This document shows, in pieces, positions 47,023-56,711 of a stretch of DNA of 64,000 bases (positions are counted from its first letter, which is position 1; every line of letters starts with the position of its first letter). A model generated the notes under the pieces. That model was given only the letters and a program-made list of their open reading frames with translations. It was not told the origin of the DNA and did not search any database. A program made the position numbers and the translations under genes. The DNA is from Hyaloscypha bicolor E. Its lineage: Eukaryota > Ascomycota > Leotiomycetes > Helotiales > Hyaloscyphaceae. The stretch lies in contig NW_020194610.1 of assembly GCF_002865645.1 (NCBI RefSeq), positions 186,001 through 250,000 of the forward strand, in the 5' to 3' direction.

Positions 47023-48617
47023 ATGAGCAGACTTGATTCTGAAGTTGTTGCCAGCCAGGCGCCGTTGTACGACGAACCACAAGCACCGCCTTACGTTCTC
47101 CACCGACATGGTCCTCCATCCGATGAGATCGAGAGTCTCCCGGTCTATACCGAGGAACACGACCCCAACGCACCTATCGTAATTCGGGACCTCAACAATA
47201 TCCTAGGAGATCCAAGCCGAGCAAAGGAGAATGATGTAGCGGTATGGCGGAGATACATTGATGGCCTTGGAGGAAAGCAGACAGAAAAGGAGCGAGAGTT
47301 TGCCGAGCGATGCATAATTAAGCACTTCTGGTCAGCAATCGCAGCAGGACAAGAAGATGTGATAGCTCTGTTAATTGAGAATCACCTTGTGACAGTGAAC
47401 ACGAAAATGATGGGCATGACCCCGCTGCTAATGGCGGTTTCTGAGAAGAATGTGAAAGTTGTACAACAGCTTTTGGAATTGGGAGCAGAGCCCAACGAGT
47501 TTGGTAATCCAGTAAGTTATTGAGATTTGGCCTGCCTGTATTCGGGTGTGTTGACACGACCTAGGAAAAGCATTGGCACTGGATCTCGTTTGAGAGATAT
47601 AGGGCCGAGACTGAGCCTACTATAGACATAGCTACATTTCGGACGCCCTTGCAGTTGGCTGCTTCCATTGGTCACTTGGTGCTCGTCAAACTTCTCATGG
47701 AGCAATACCACTGCGATGACTCACTGATTGCTCCCGACGGACAAATTGCCCTCCGGCTCGCAGCTGAAAATGGTCATCGCGAAGTAGTCGACTATCTACC
47801 AGCCCGACGCGGAGGAGGATTCCGAAGATGGAAGCATAAGAATATGACTGCAATCCGACGCGCAAAGAAGGCAGCTACCGGAATCGGGAAGTTCGTGAAG
47901 TTCTTCGTTTGGGATATCGAGAAATTCTTTTTGTGGAGTGTACCAAAACATTTGATCATCCAGCCTCTAGCGAAAGCATCTGCTTGGTGTTGGAAGCATC
48001 GGAGGGAGTTTGGACCCTGGTGTATGCATCAGCTAAGGGAGACGCCAGTAAGAGTGGTAAAATTCGTGAAGTGGATTGGGAAAGCAATTAGGGGAACTGG
48101 AAAATGGCTCTGGAAAGTCATCCAGGGGATTCCAGAGGTGATCAAGGATATCGCTGGATGGATTTGGAAACTGGTGACAGTGAAACTTCCAAAGGCAGTG
48201 GCACTTTTGGCTCGATGGATCGCAAATGGATTGACTTCGTTGGCCAAAGTTGTCTGGAATGCGATCTTGAGGATCATTTCTTTTCTGTCGACCGTCGTTA
48301 CAGCGATTGTCTCCTTCTTCCGAAGCCTGACCTTGAAGGATATCTGGAATGGGTTTTGTGATGTACTGAGGGAAGTCTTTATTACTTTGCCAAAACTCAT
48401 CTGGTCGTGGATTATGTCTTTTGGGGACGCAAGCTATAAGATGATGAAGCTCATTCTGGGTGAGCTAGGGGAGATACTGTGGTGCATTGGCTATGGGCTC
48501 TTGTGGGTGGTGACTTTCATACCGAGGAAATTATGGATAATCTTGCAGAGCTTTGGCGGTGTGATGGCGAAGGCTGGATACGAAATGAGAGTTTGGATGG
48601 ACCCAAAGGCAAGATGA
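47023..48617 (+). CDS. Ankyrin protein with Trp-rich helical C-terminus
   Basis: About 513 aa from exons 47023-47511 and 47565-48617; the intron (GTAAGT...ACCTAG) joins NEFGNP to EKHWHW. The N-terminus is Pro/Tyr-rich (APLYDEPQAPPYVLH, ESLPVYTEEHDP), with PPxY-like elements. Ankyrin repeats cover about 105-260: FWSAIAAGQEDVIALLIEN, MTPLLMAVSEKNVKVVQQLL, TPLQLAASIGHLVLVKLLM, and IALRLAAENGHREVV. From about 275 to the end the protein changes to amphipathic helices rich in Trp, Lys, Ile and Val, with recurring W-x-W/K patterns (FVKWIGKAIRGTGKWLWKV, IAGWIWKLV, KLIWSWIMSFG, LLWVVTFIPRKLW). Some segments could insert into membranes. I do not know a characterised homologue. A membrane-associated scaffold is an inference. 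Confidence 0.85.
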
Positions 48618-48908
48618 GATTGATTGAGCTTAATAACTTCATTACAACAGGAAATAATTCTTATCAATAGCCGCGCACTCGGTGGTATGAAAGACTTTAA
48701 CCCGATAACTTGCGATGGAGTGTCTGGCCATATAAATGCCTTCCACACACCTCGCTTGGGTAAAATTTGACCATCGCAGTGTGCCAATGACTTTACGTGC
48801 ATCCAAGATCAATCACAGTGAGTGGTTCTCATTTTGGCAATTGGAAGGTCAAAGCCTTACTTAACGCAAACATAGCTAAACCTATCCATAAAATCTCCAC
48901 CTATTGGA

Positions 48909-49865
48909 TCAAAACGTTCTTGACCTCCCCTGGCGATCTCTGAGTGGAGGATCCCAGGACCTACTTCTCTTTTCCAGCAGACTCTTCAGCCTTTCTCCCC
49001 CGTTCAACCAACCGACTCTATCACCAGCCGTCTTTCCTTCGATATCTTTTGCGTAAGGATTTGCGCCAGCCCGCATCAACATCTTGACTATGTCCTCCTT
49101 AGCACCAACTCCAGTTCCATCTATCAACCAGCTCCCTTCGACCGCTCTATGCAGGGGAGTTCTGCCTTTCTTATCCCTCACCTTGACTTCGGCTCCTTCT
49201 TTCAACAGAGCTTCAGCGACTTCACTCCTGTCATGCTTTGCTGCCACTGCCAATGCCGTGTTGCCTTTCTTGTTCTTGGTATTGATCTCTGCGCCGTGCT
49301 CCACCAAATATCTAGCTGTCCGTGAGTGCCCTGAACGGGATGCGATTATCAGAGCTGTATCACCAGCAACGTTGGGACAATTTATATCGGCATGAGATGC
49401 TATCAGTGCTTCAACGATGTCGATGTCTCCAAGTCCAGCGGCCTCATGCAGAGCTGTTGTACCTGTCTTTGGACAGATGCCCGGCTCTGCTCCAGCTTCC
49501 AAGAGGCACTTCGTAGTTTTAAGGTGTTGTTTCTTCACAGCTGCCAACAGAGGCGTCTCGCCAGATGACCAAACATTTGGGTCGATCTTCTTTGGCTCCT
49601 CATGATGGCGACGGTGGTCTTGGGATGGAGTTGCTTGGAGCAATAGATCGAGAATAGCTAGGTGACCTAAGGACGCCGCTGCAACAAGAGCAGGACCGCG
49701 ATCGATCTTGAGATGTTTTGATAATATGAATCGGACTTCTTTGAGGTTGTTTGCAGTAGCTTCGCTTGCAAGGTCGTTGGCCGGAGAGGACGCTTTTTCC
49801 AAGGCGAATTTGGTTGCTTGCAGCGCCAATGGTGCAAGAGGGGAGAGGGTGTGGAGGAAATCCAT
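48909..49865 (-). CDS. Ankyrin-repeat protein
   Basis: Single-exon gene of 318 aa. After a short N-terminal leader (MDFLHTLSPLAPLALQATKF), about seven ankyrin repeats follow: ALVAAASLGHLAILDLLLQ, ETPLLAAVKKQHLKTTKCLL, TTALHEAAGLGDIDIVEALI, DTALIIASRSGHSRTARYL, NTALAVAAKHDRSEVAEALL, RTPLHRAVEGSW (with a short insert), and a final capping repeat with NPYAKDIEGKTAGD. The C-terminus is basic and Arg-rich. There is no other domain, so partners and function are unknown. It is convergent with the ankyrin/Trp-rich gene, 291 bp apart. Confidence 0.9.
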   Translation of the reverse strand: MDFLHTLSPLAPLALQATKFALEKASSPANDLASEATANNLKEVRFILSKHLKIDRGPALVAAASLGHLAILDLLLQATPSQDHRRHHEEPKKIDPNVWSSGETPLLAAVKKQHLKTTKCLLEAGAEPGICPKTGTTALHEAAGLGDIDIVEALIASHADINCPNVAGDTALIIASRSGHSRTARYLVEHGAEINTKNKKGNTALAVAAKHDRSEVAEALLKEGAEVKVRDKKGRTPLHRAVEGSWLIDGTGVGAKEDIVKMLMRAGANPYAKDIEGKTAGDRVGWLNGGERLKSLLEKRSRSWDPPLRDRQGRSRTF

Positions 49866-50709
49866 TTCTGAGAATGAGTCTTATAACTCTCCAATAGAGA
49901 TATCTGTGGCCTTCGATCTAATTATATGGGTTGGAGGTGCCGTTGCACGATCATGCCACCTTTTCAGGCTCCTGACTTCTTCACGCGAATCAATCTCGTG
50001 ACCACCCCACGTGCCTCCAAAAACCGAAATAAGAATCAAGACTACGGTTGGTTTCATATCCTGTGGTGAAGATCCTATAAAATTTTTTTTTACAATAAAA
50101 CTCTATAATAAGTCGATCGAAGGGATCATTAAAACGCAGCCGGTATGGAGATAACTAACAGTTTCGATCCTCGCGCTCGGTCTTCGCTCAAATCAAGGCG
50201 TTGAATTCGAATAATCCCTCTCCAAGCCATTTCTGATTCCACATCTTCGCCACACCCAACAACCCGTTTCGTTCTTCGCATCCTCCAAAATAGTATCAGA
50301 AGCCTTCTCGCTATTCATGAAAGTCGGAACGACAGGAAAGGCCTCAGGAGTTCGCGGAAATGTGTTTGTGTCTGCAACTAGCCATCGTGCTAATTCTGGG
50401 AGCTCTAAGGCTTATATCTACCAATACCAGGACCTTAATGGGCTAGGGGCACGGCGTCACACGCCTTCGGCACGCGACGGCGTGCGGAGCGTATGCGTAT
50501 ACCTTGAGTATACGCGTGCGTTGAGGATATACTTTTTAAGCGATTCTTGGAGGATAAGAGAGGGACGTGCTTCTTGCCCGCCTTTAGTACGCGTGCCGGG
50601 GGCTAAAGAATAGCCGAAAAAGAAAGCCTTACTTTACGATAAAATTACAAAAATTAGCTTGCTAAGTACAGGGGAAGGGGGCTAGAAGGGAATCAAATTC
50701 TCAAATGCA
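49866..50709. other. Repeat-like spacer with palindromic patch
   Basis: Upstream of the ankyrin gene. AT-rich near 50080. A self-complementary segment GCGTATAC...GTATACGC lies around 50490-50515 within a CG-rich stretch (50450-50530), giving a strong predicted hairpin. The segment 50440-50690 looks like the terminal part of an old repeat. No gene is recognised. Confidence 0.35.
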
Positions 50710-50951
50710 TACGATGGTACAGCTGGTATGTTTTGGTCCCTGTTTTTTGCAGGGGTCGCAGTTCTTCCTAGTAATGCCACCACAACAATCCAAAATTTCT
50801 AGGAAACATGTATTCTTATATTCACCTGGTCTTAGGGAGCATATACCTGTTTTTATAATTATTTTTCGTCCAAAACTACAAGAGTTACGTGGTGTTGAAG
50901 ATGTACCCCCCCTGTCGACAGGGGCCAAAACATACCAGCTGTACCATCGTA
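50710..50951. mobile_element. Mariner-like MITE with 34-bp terminal inverted repeats
   Basis: Terminal inverted repeats at 50710-50743 and 50918-50951 match 33 of 34 bases (TACGATGGTACAGCTGGTAT then GTTTTGG[T/C]CCCTGT). Both ends finish in TA, which fits insertion at a TA dinucleotide as for Tc1/mariner elements, though a TA is weak evidence. Total 242 bp. An 86-codon open frame is probably accidental. Confidence 0.7.
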
Positions 50952-51462
50952 AGCACCCGTTCTAGGGTTTGCCCAAAGAGGGTGCTTATGCATTCTAATC
51001 AGAGTTGGCCTCCTGTCATTACCGCTTTGGGCGTATACCCATGTTTTAGGAATGCTACGCGAGCAGAACAGGGGTGTTGCAGGGATTTGCAGGGGCACAC
51101 AGTTTTTCTTTTCAAAACTGCTGGACGCTACGCTGGGTCCAGCCGCGTACGGATACTTTGCTAGCTACGTACGACTTCCCTAGCAGAACTTTCCCGACGC
51201 TGTTCTCTACGTCATATCTGTCCTCGCGGCCTTGATTTATGCCAGACCGCGGCAACTGTTACCGTAGACTGCACAGAGAGCCACCCTTTGATTGGGCGCC
51301 ACGGAATGGCATCATTGTAACCCTTCGGGACAACCACGGTTGCCTAAGAAACAAAAACGAACATAGCCGAATCTCCGTTGCCACCCCCCCAACTGTTGCA
51401 GATCGGGAATCATTACATTCTCGTTGAGATATACAAATCCTAAATCCACTTTAGGTGGAATA
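50952..51462. other. Repeat-flanked spacer upstream of HET gene
   Basis: Begins with a hairpin TAAGCACCC...GGGTGCTTA (50950-50987) directly abutting the MITE, then mixed sequence. The right end is the promoter and leader of the HET-domain gene. No gene is seen. Confidence 0.4.
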
Positions 51463-53711
51463 ATGCTATTTCCAGCCCCAAGGAACAAAAGTGCTCCGCA
51501 TGGCAACCCTGTCCTGGGCCTACTCGAAATCCCATTCATAGCAAACGGCTATGACTTCAAAGAACCATTTGATGGGTTTGGAAAACGACAAGCTTTCGGC
51601 GCCGCTGATGAACTCCATTTGGACGGGCATAGCGAAGAAGCGTGTGCTTCTCTACTCCAGTCATGGTTGTTCTTTGGGATTTTGACAGAGTTTGTGGGAA
51701 AGAAAGTCAAGACCGAGGACTTCTCAACAGCCAATAGCGAAGGGGAAGTAGTTATCAACTGTACGGGACCTCACGCCATGGCCATGATGGAAGCTCGGTT
51801 GCCTATGGAGGACGGTCTTCCCGAAGCTCTAACCTTCTCGATGTGTGATAAGCTACTGGAATTGCTGAAGTCCGCCGCGGCCATTCTCGATGTTTACGAA
51901 ACCAGAGCTTGGTCAGGAGGATATAAGAGTGATATTGCACGAGTGATTCTGTCGGTCAAGGTCCTCATTAGGACCCTTAAAGAGTTGGTTGAGAGAATGA
52001 TCTCGACCAAAGGCTGGGGCAAGAGCGATGGTGGGAGACTGAGTCCGCTACTGAAAGCCTGGAAAGAGTGGAACCCGGATACGCTTCCATTGAAGCCTTC
52101 TAGTGTCTCCATGCAGCTCATTGAAAATCAAATGAAGGCAAATGGATGGTGCCAGTGGCAGATACAGCAGATCTGTAAAAGTTACAGTCTTCCAACTGTG
52201 TACTATCTGGCCCAAATTGACCGAAGAAGAGAGACTAAAGAGAGAAATCATAAGAAGTGTACGGAAACCGAGTGTGTTGCTGACGACGTTGACTGGAGCG
52301 GGTACCAACCGAGACATCGAACTCCGGGATGCAACTGCGCAGAGATTGGAACTCCTGAAAAAGAGCTGTACGCCATAATCAGAAGCGGTGGGATACCACT
52401 GGTTTCCATCCATAAGATGGCGAAAGGTAATTTGGAGATACAAGCTCAACCGCTAAAGCCAGCTAGTCGGTACACCGCCATCTCTCATGTCTGGTCCGAT
52501 GGCCTTGGAAATAAATGCACCAACTCCCTTCCGACTTGCCAGCTCGAGTGGATCACAGGCTGTTTATCTTCGTTGGGTGGGTCTAGTCCCAAAGTGATCC
52601 ACTACTTTTCGGGAACTGGTTTTCGTGTCGACAAAGATTCGATCGGAGAGACCAAAACAATTATGGGTGGCAGCAGCAACTCGCCTTTATTCTGGATGGA
52701 TACCTTGTGCATCCCAGCGAAAGAAATGGGACGTGATGATCTGAAGACGATTGCTATTAACAAAATGGCACCAACATATGCACAGGCCGAAAAGACGCTC
52801 ATTCTAGACTGGGAAATCCTCAGAATTCAGGTTGGAAGTTTCGACAGCATTGAAGTTTTCGCCCGCCTTGCATTTTCAACTTGGGCGCGTCGATGCTGGA
52901 TACTGCAAGAAGGGGCAATTAGCCGGTCTTGCTACTTCCAGTGCGCGGATGTTGCTCTCCAAATGGAGCCTCAAGATCTCCGGGCCAGCGCATCGAAGAT
53001 TTGCATGAAATGGCGAAACAGTTTCTTTCCACAGTCCGCATTGGCCTCTGGTTTTATTGCAAGCCGTTGTGTTTGTGGATGCCATCAGAAAAAAGTGACC
53101 GCAGATCTAGGACTCTCAATTCGACAACCCCGATGTCCCAATTTCGATATTTTGGTCTCGCATTTCAGGAGAAGCTGTTAGATGAATATGAGCTTGGTGG
53201 AATTAGTTGGACGATAAAAAGAGCTAAGGAAGAAAAAGATCTAGATCTCTTAGGGAGGTATACCGACAGCGTGTTGCTTCCCCTCTTCGTTAAAGTCTGG
53301 AACAATCTGACGACGCGAACAACGACCATGCCGGATGACCTGTATGTGATTTTGGCTAATTTGCTTTCTTTCAACGCAAGACGGATCATGAAGTTGAAGG
53401 GTGACGATAGAATGAAGGCAATACTGTACAGCCTTCCAGAACTCCCTGTGTCTCTCCTTTACAACCATGGTCCGCGATTACGAGCGGGTAAAGACCATAT
53501 CGAACGTTGGATCCCTACTTCACCGAGGGGTTCGCGACTTTCTGCGGATCAAGTGATGAGGAACGGAAAGGCGGGACTCGTTATTTCCACAGCATCAGAA
53601 TTCGCTCCAAAGATCCTTGTTTTTAAAGGGAGACTGCTTCATAGCGAGGCAACTAGGACCTATATAAGAGACCTAGAAAGCAATCGAGGATTTCTCGTCA
53701 AAGTTTGTTGA
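51463..53711 (+). CDS. HET-domain (heterokaryon incompatibility) protein
   Basis: About 724 aa from exons 51463-53094 and 53169-53711; the intron has donor GTGACC and acceptor TTTCAG and keeps frame. HET-domain proteins act in fungal non-self recognition, often triggering cell death. The N-terminal 300 residues are helical and of unknown type. A Cys/His patch (HKKCTETECVADDVDW, then PGCNCAEIG) precedes the HET domain, which starts at about residue 337 with YTAISHVWSDGLGN and continues with LFWMDTLCIPA, NKMAPTYAQAEKTLILD, and FSTWARRCWILQEGAIS. The frame then stops at TGA (53709-53711) after LVKVC. Beyond that TGA the same frame remains open to the edge of a transposon, so this stop may be a nonsense mutation, or the extension may be untranslated. 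Confidence 0.88.
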
Positions 53712-54841
53712 GAAATTGAGGACGAGCCAACAGCAATATTTCATGTGGCTACTGGTATTCTCATGGAACGGTGGCCAATGAAGAGCGAAAGCAACAGCTT
53801 TGCCACACGGATTCCCGGGGCATGCTTTCTCGTCAAGGGTGTCAGAAAAGGGAAAAATAGCCAGACGATAAGGGCACAGTATGATTGCCCACTCCAGCTT
53901 TGGGAGGTAAAAGAGCTAGATTGCATGCCCGAATCAGAGACTCCCAAGCGTACCACCTTGTCATCGACTCTGTTCGAAGGGATCAAACTGACCGAAATAT
54001 GCAGTGTGGGAAATGAGTAGAGTAGAGTAGAGTAGTGGGCCCTACTCATATTCTACTCAAATAAATTTCTCACTACTCATACTCTACTCTACTCTACTCA
54101 ATACTCTACTCAACTACTCTAGAATATTCTAGAGTAGTTGAGTAGTATACACGTGATACAACACGTGATGTTACACGTGACACGCTAGCCTAATTAGGTA
54201 AGGCTCCGGGGTGGCCCGAGTCTAGCGCCACTGAACTGCCCAATCAAATAGTGGCAAGGCTTGGTAAGCGAGGTAGAACCTTAATATATTCTTAGGCTTC
54301 CTTAGCTATTAAGGGCAAACTCTTCTCTCAAGGTACTCTTATTATTTAAATTACATAATAGACTTAATAAGAGTACTATTAAGATAATATCTTACTTAAA
54401 AAGCTGGGGGTTATTTAAAGACGAATTAGAAGAAGTAGAAGAAGAAGAAAAAAAGCAGGAAAAGAAAGATTTCGAGGAGGGAAATCTGGTTTTTATAGAA
54501 GAAAAGTGGTATTTAAGTAGCCTTATATAAGCTCTAGCTTAAATTATATAGTACTGCTTAATATATACCTTATTTATTTATTAATAATTAAATAAATATT
54601 GATTTATTACACTTACGTGACTTGCACGTGACTACTCTTGAGTTACTCTAGAGTAGTACTGTACTCTACTCTACTCAAGTACCATATTATGCTACTCAAA
54701 CTCTACTCTACTCTACTCAAGACTACTCTAGAGTAGCTTGAGTAGCTTGAGTAGTTTTTGCCCACACTGGAAATATGGGAGCTGGTTATTGAGACTTGTA
54801 AGTTCAAGGCTTCCAGCTATATGCTAACTACACACTGCTAA
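53712..54841 (+). pseudogene. Interrupted 3' extension of the HET reading frame
   Basis: After the TGA, the frame stays open for about 100 codons with protein-like sequence (EPTAIFHVATGILMERWPM, RIPGACFLVKG, QYDCPLQLWEVKELDC). It is then interrupted at codon ATA of GIKLTEI by a 768-bp transposon. Directly after the element's right-hand target duplication the frame would resume for some 20 codons (WELVIET, KASSYML) to TAA at 54839-54841. A GTAAGT donor near 54798 and a TGCTAAC branch-like motif near 54822 hint that the ancestral transcript may have spliced further. This is inferred from frame continuity. Confidence 0.5.
54002..54769. mobile_element. Non-autonomous hAT element with 8-bp target duplication
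   Basis: Begins CAGTGTGGG at 54002 and ends with the inverse CCCACACTG at 54769; CAGTG ends are classic for hAT. Flanked by perfect 8-bp direct repeats GAAATATG at 53994-54001 and 54770-54777. Both subterminal regions are packed with GAGTAG/CTACTC hexamers (left about 54014-54150, right about 54635-54755), as expected for transposase-binding arrays, including palindromes around TCTAGA. The AT-rich core (54290-54600) shows no transposase. It sits in the 3' part of the HET reading frame. Confidence 0.88.
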
Positions 54842-54988
54842 GAGATTTTCCAAGGTCCTAAACACGAAAGAAAAGTCTATCCGAGACGCCCATCTTACGC
54901 TATTGCATGGGGTAGCTCGCTACAAAGGCATCAATTCCTCCTGCACAATCTTTTCCTACTTATTATTCTGCTTGTTAAACTCATTATT

Positions 54989-55441
54989 ATGAGTCATGAC
55001 CGGGGTTTGATCGAGCACACAGGCGTTGTCATTGCTGCTCTCACCTATCTTATTGTGTTGCCACTTATAACCTATATCGTCTGCACTCATTTTTTCAGTC
55101 CTCGAATATACGCTCTATGGATATCGACGTTTAATGAGGACTGGAATGGTTCATATTCAAGTCATTCTTTTATGTGGAGGTTTCTCGAGTTCAATAATTG
55201 GCTTGCGATGAAAGAGAAGTATTATCGTCTGCTGTTGTGGCGTCTCGTTGGAGGTTGCAGTTCCAAGAAATCTTTGATGGATTCAAGGGGAGAAGAACTG
55301 CTAGTGGATCAAGAAAGGCATTGGCCGTCGGACAGTAATGCTCTAGCGATGATCAAGGTACCTGTTCTTCAGAGTATGGATATAACCGATGAGCATGCTT
55401 CAACAGCAGATCAAAGAGGGGAGCCCAGCTGGCAGGTGTAA
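54989..55441 (+). CDS. Small membrane protein, unknown
   Basis: Open frame of 150 aa from ATG 54989. One strong transmembrane helix lies at about residues 11-35 (VVIAALTYLIVLPLITYIV), followed by aromatic-rich sequence (FMWRFLEFNNWLAMKEKYY) and a hydrophilic acidic tail. No family is recognised. It directly follows the damaged HET gene and might be a separate gene or a 3' exon of the ancestral one. No intron signals were resolved. Confidence 0.4.
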   Translation: MSHDRGLIEHTGVVIAALTYLIVLPLITYIVCTHFFSPRIYALWISTFNEDWNGSYSSHSFMWRFLEFNNWLAMKEKYYRLLLWRLVGGCSSKKSLMDSRGEELLVDQERHWPSDSNALAMIKVPVLQSMDITDEHASTADQRGEPSWQV

Positions 55442-56711
55442 ATATATACAGTATCCATCTCTCCCGACCCACATTACGGCGAGCTTCTGCTACAAAGGGA
55501 GCCAGACATGAAAACAAATCTGAGAAGAAGGGACTCTGAGACTTCATCGGGTAATGTCTATTATTGCGATCTGGTTTTTCATCTTATAAGACTACTGGTT
55601 ATCTATCCATTTACAGGTAGCCTGCCTCTTGTTTATAATCTTCTGTCCTCCCTATCCCTCTAAATCAATTTTATTTTCCTCCTATATTTAGAAAGACACT
55701 TCTCGACATCTTCGGGCAATATCTTCTTTGGGAGAAGAATTGAGGAGTGGATTTGTTAAGCTCTCTAATAATTATATGTGGCTTACTACACGAACTTCTA
55801 AAAAGCTATTAAGAAACCGAAACCAAGAAAGCAAATAAGTAAGAACAGCATTTTCCATTATCTTGCTATTTACTTGAAACTACCACGCCATTACTTTTAC
55901 TAATGCTACTTTTGAGTTTTATAAAGTAATATACCTGAATAGTTCCCAAAGTCTGATTAAAGAAAGCAATATAAATCTCTTCTTACAAGCACTTATCCTC
56001 CTCTCTTATCTTAAGTATTATTGCATTCTCTTCAGATATTTACCAAACACGTTTTATGAAATATTATATTATTATAAGATATATCTTGAAGTATATACTA
56101 ATATAAAGAACGATAGACTTTATAAATGTTTTTGTAATGCGTACATTAATAGCGAACGTCCAGCTAGATTTAGTAGCCTAATTGGGCTAGTGCTTATATG
56201 GGATCGCATTCCCTAATTGGGACTAGTGCTTCCGCACACCCAGCGGAACGCTAGGTAATATATATGGAGGCATGCGAGCTTTAGAAATGGGCATTGATTA
56301 GTTTCTTAATAGGAACCAGTTCTCGGAATCAATTACATTTCCACGCTTCACTCCATACTTTACCTTATATTCCACCCCTTACCTTGACTACTTGCGTAGC
56401 ACCCTGCTATTGTGCGCCTCACAGTTTTCTAATTAAAATGCATGCCTAGCGCTTTTAAAAGAATAGAAAAATAAAGCTATTCTGGAATATATAATAATTA
56501 GAACTTGAGATTATATATTATCTTATTTCTTTCTAGTCTTAATATATTTTAAGAAGCCTTAAAGGGGCTATTTCTAATACTTTATAAATAGTACTAACTT
56601 TATAATAATAAAGAGATTCTAAAAGATTTACCTTGCTTCCAGTCTTTACCTTGTTCTAGACCACTCGAAAGACCCCAACCCCAGCGATTTAGATGGTATA
56701 TTGGTCTTCTA
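55442..56711. other. AT-rich decayed spacer
   Basis: Strongly AT- and TA-rich, especially 55620-56170 and 56440-56640, with the appearance of mutated repeats. A short direct duplication, AATTGGG[A]CTAGTGCTT, occurs twice around 56178-56235. No reading frame has protein character. Confidence 0.5.

Noticed and set aside
50705..50965. 86-codon frame inside the 242-bp palindromic element
   Set aside because: Composed largely of the inverted repeats; more likely accidental than a transposase remnant.
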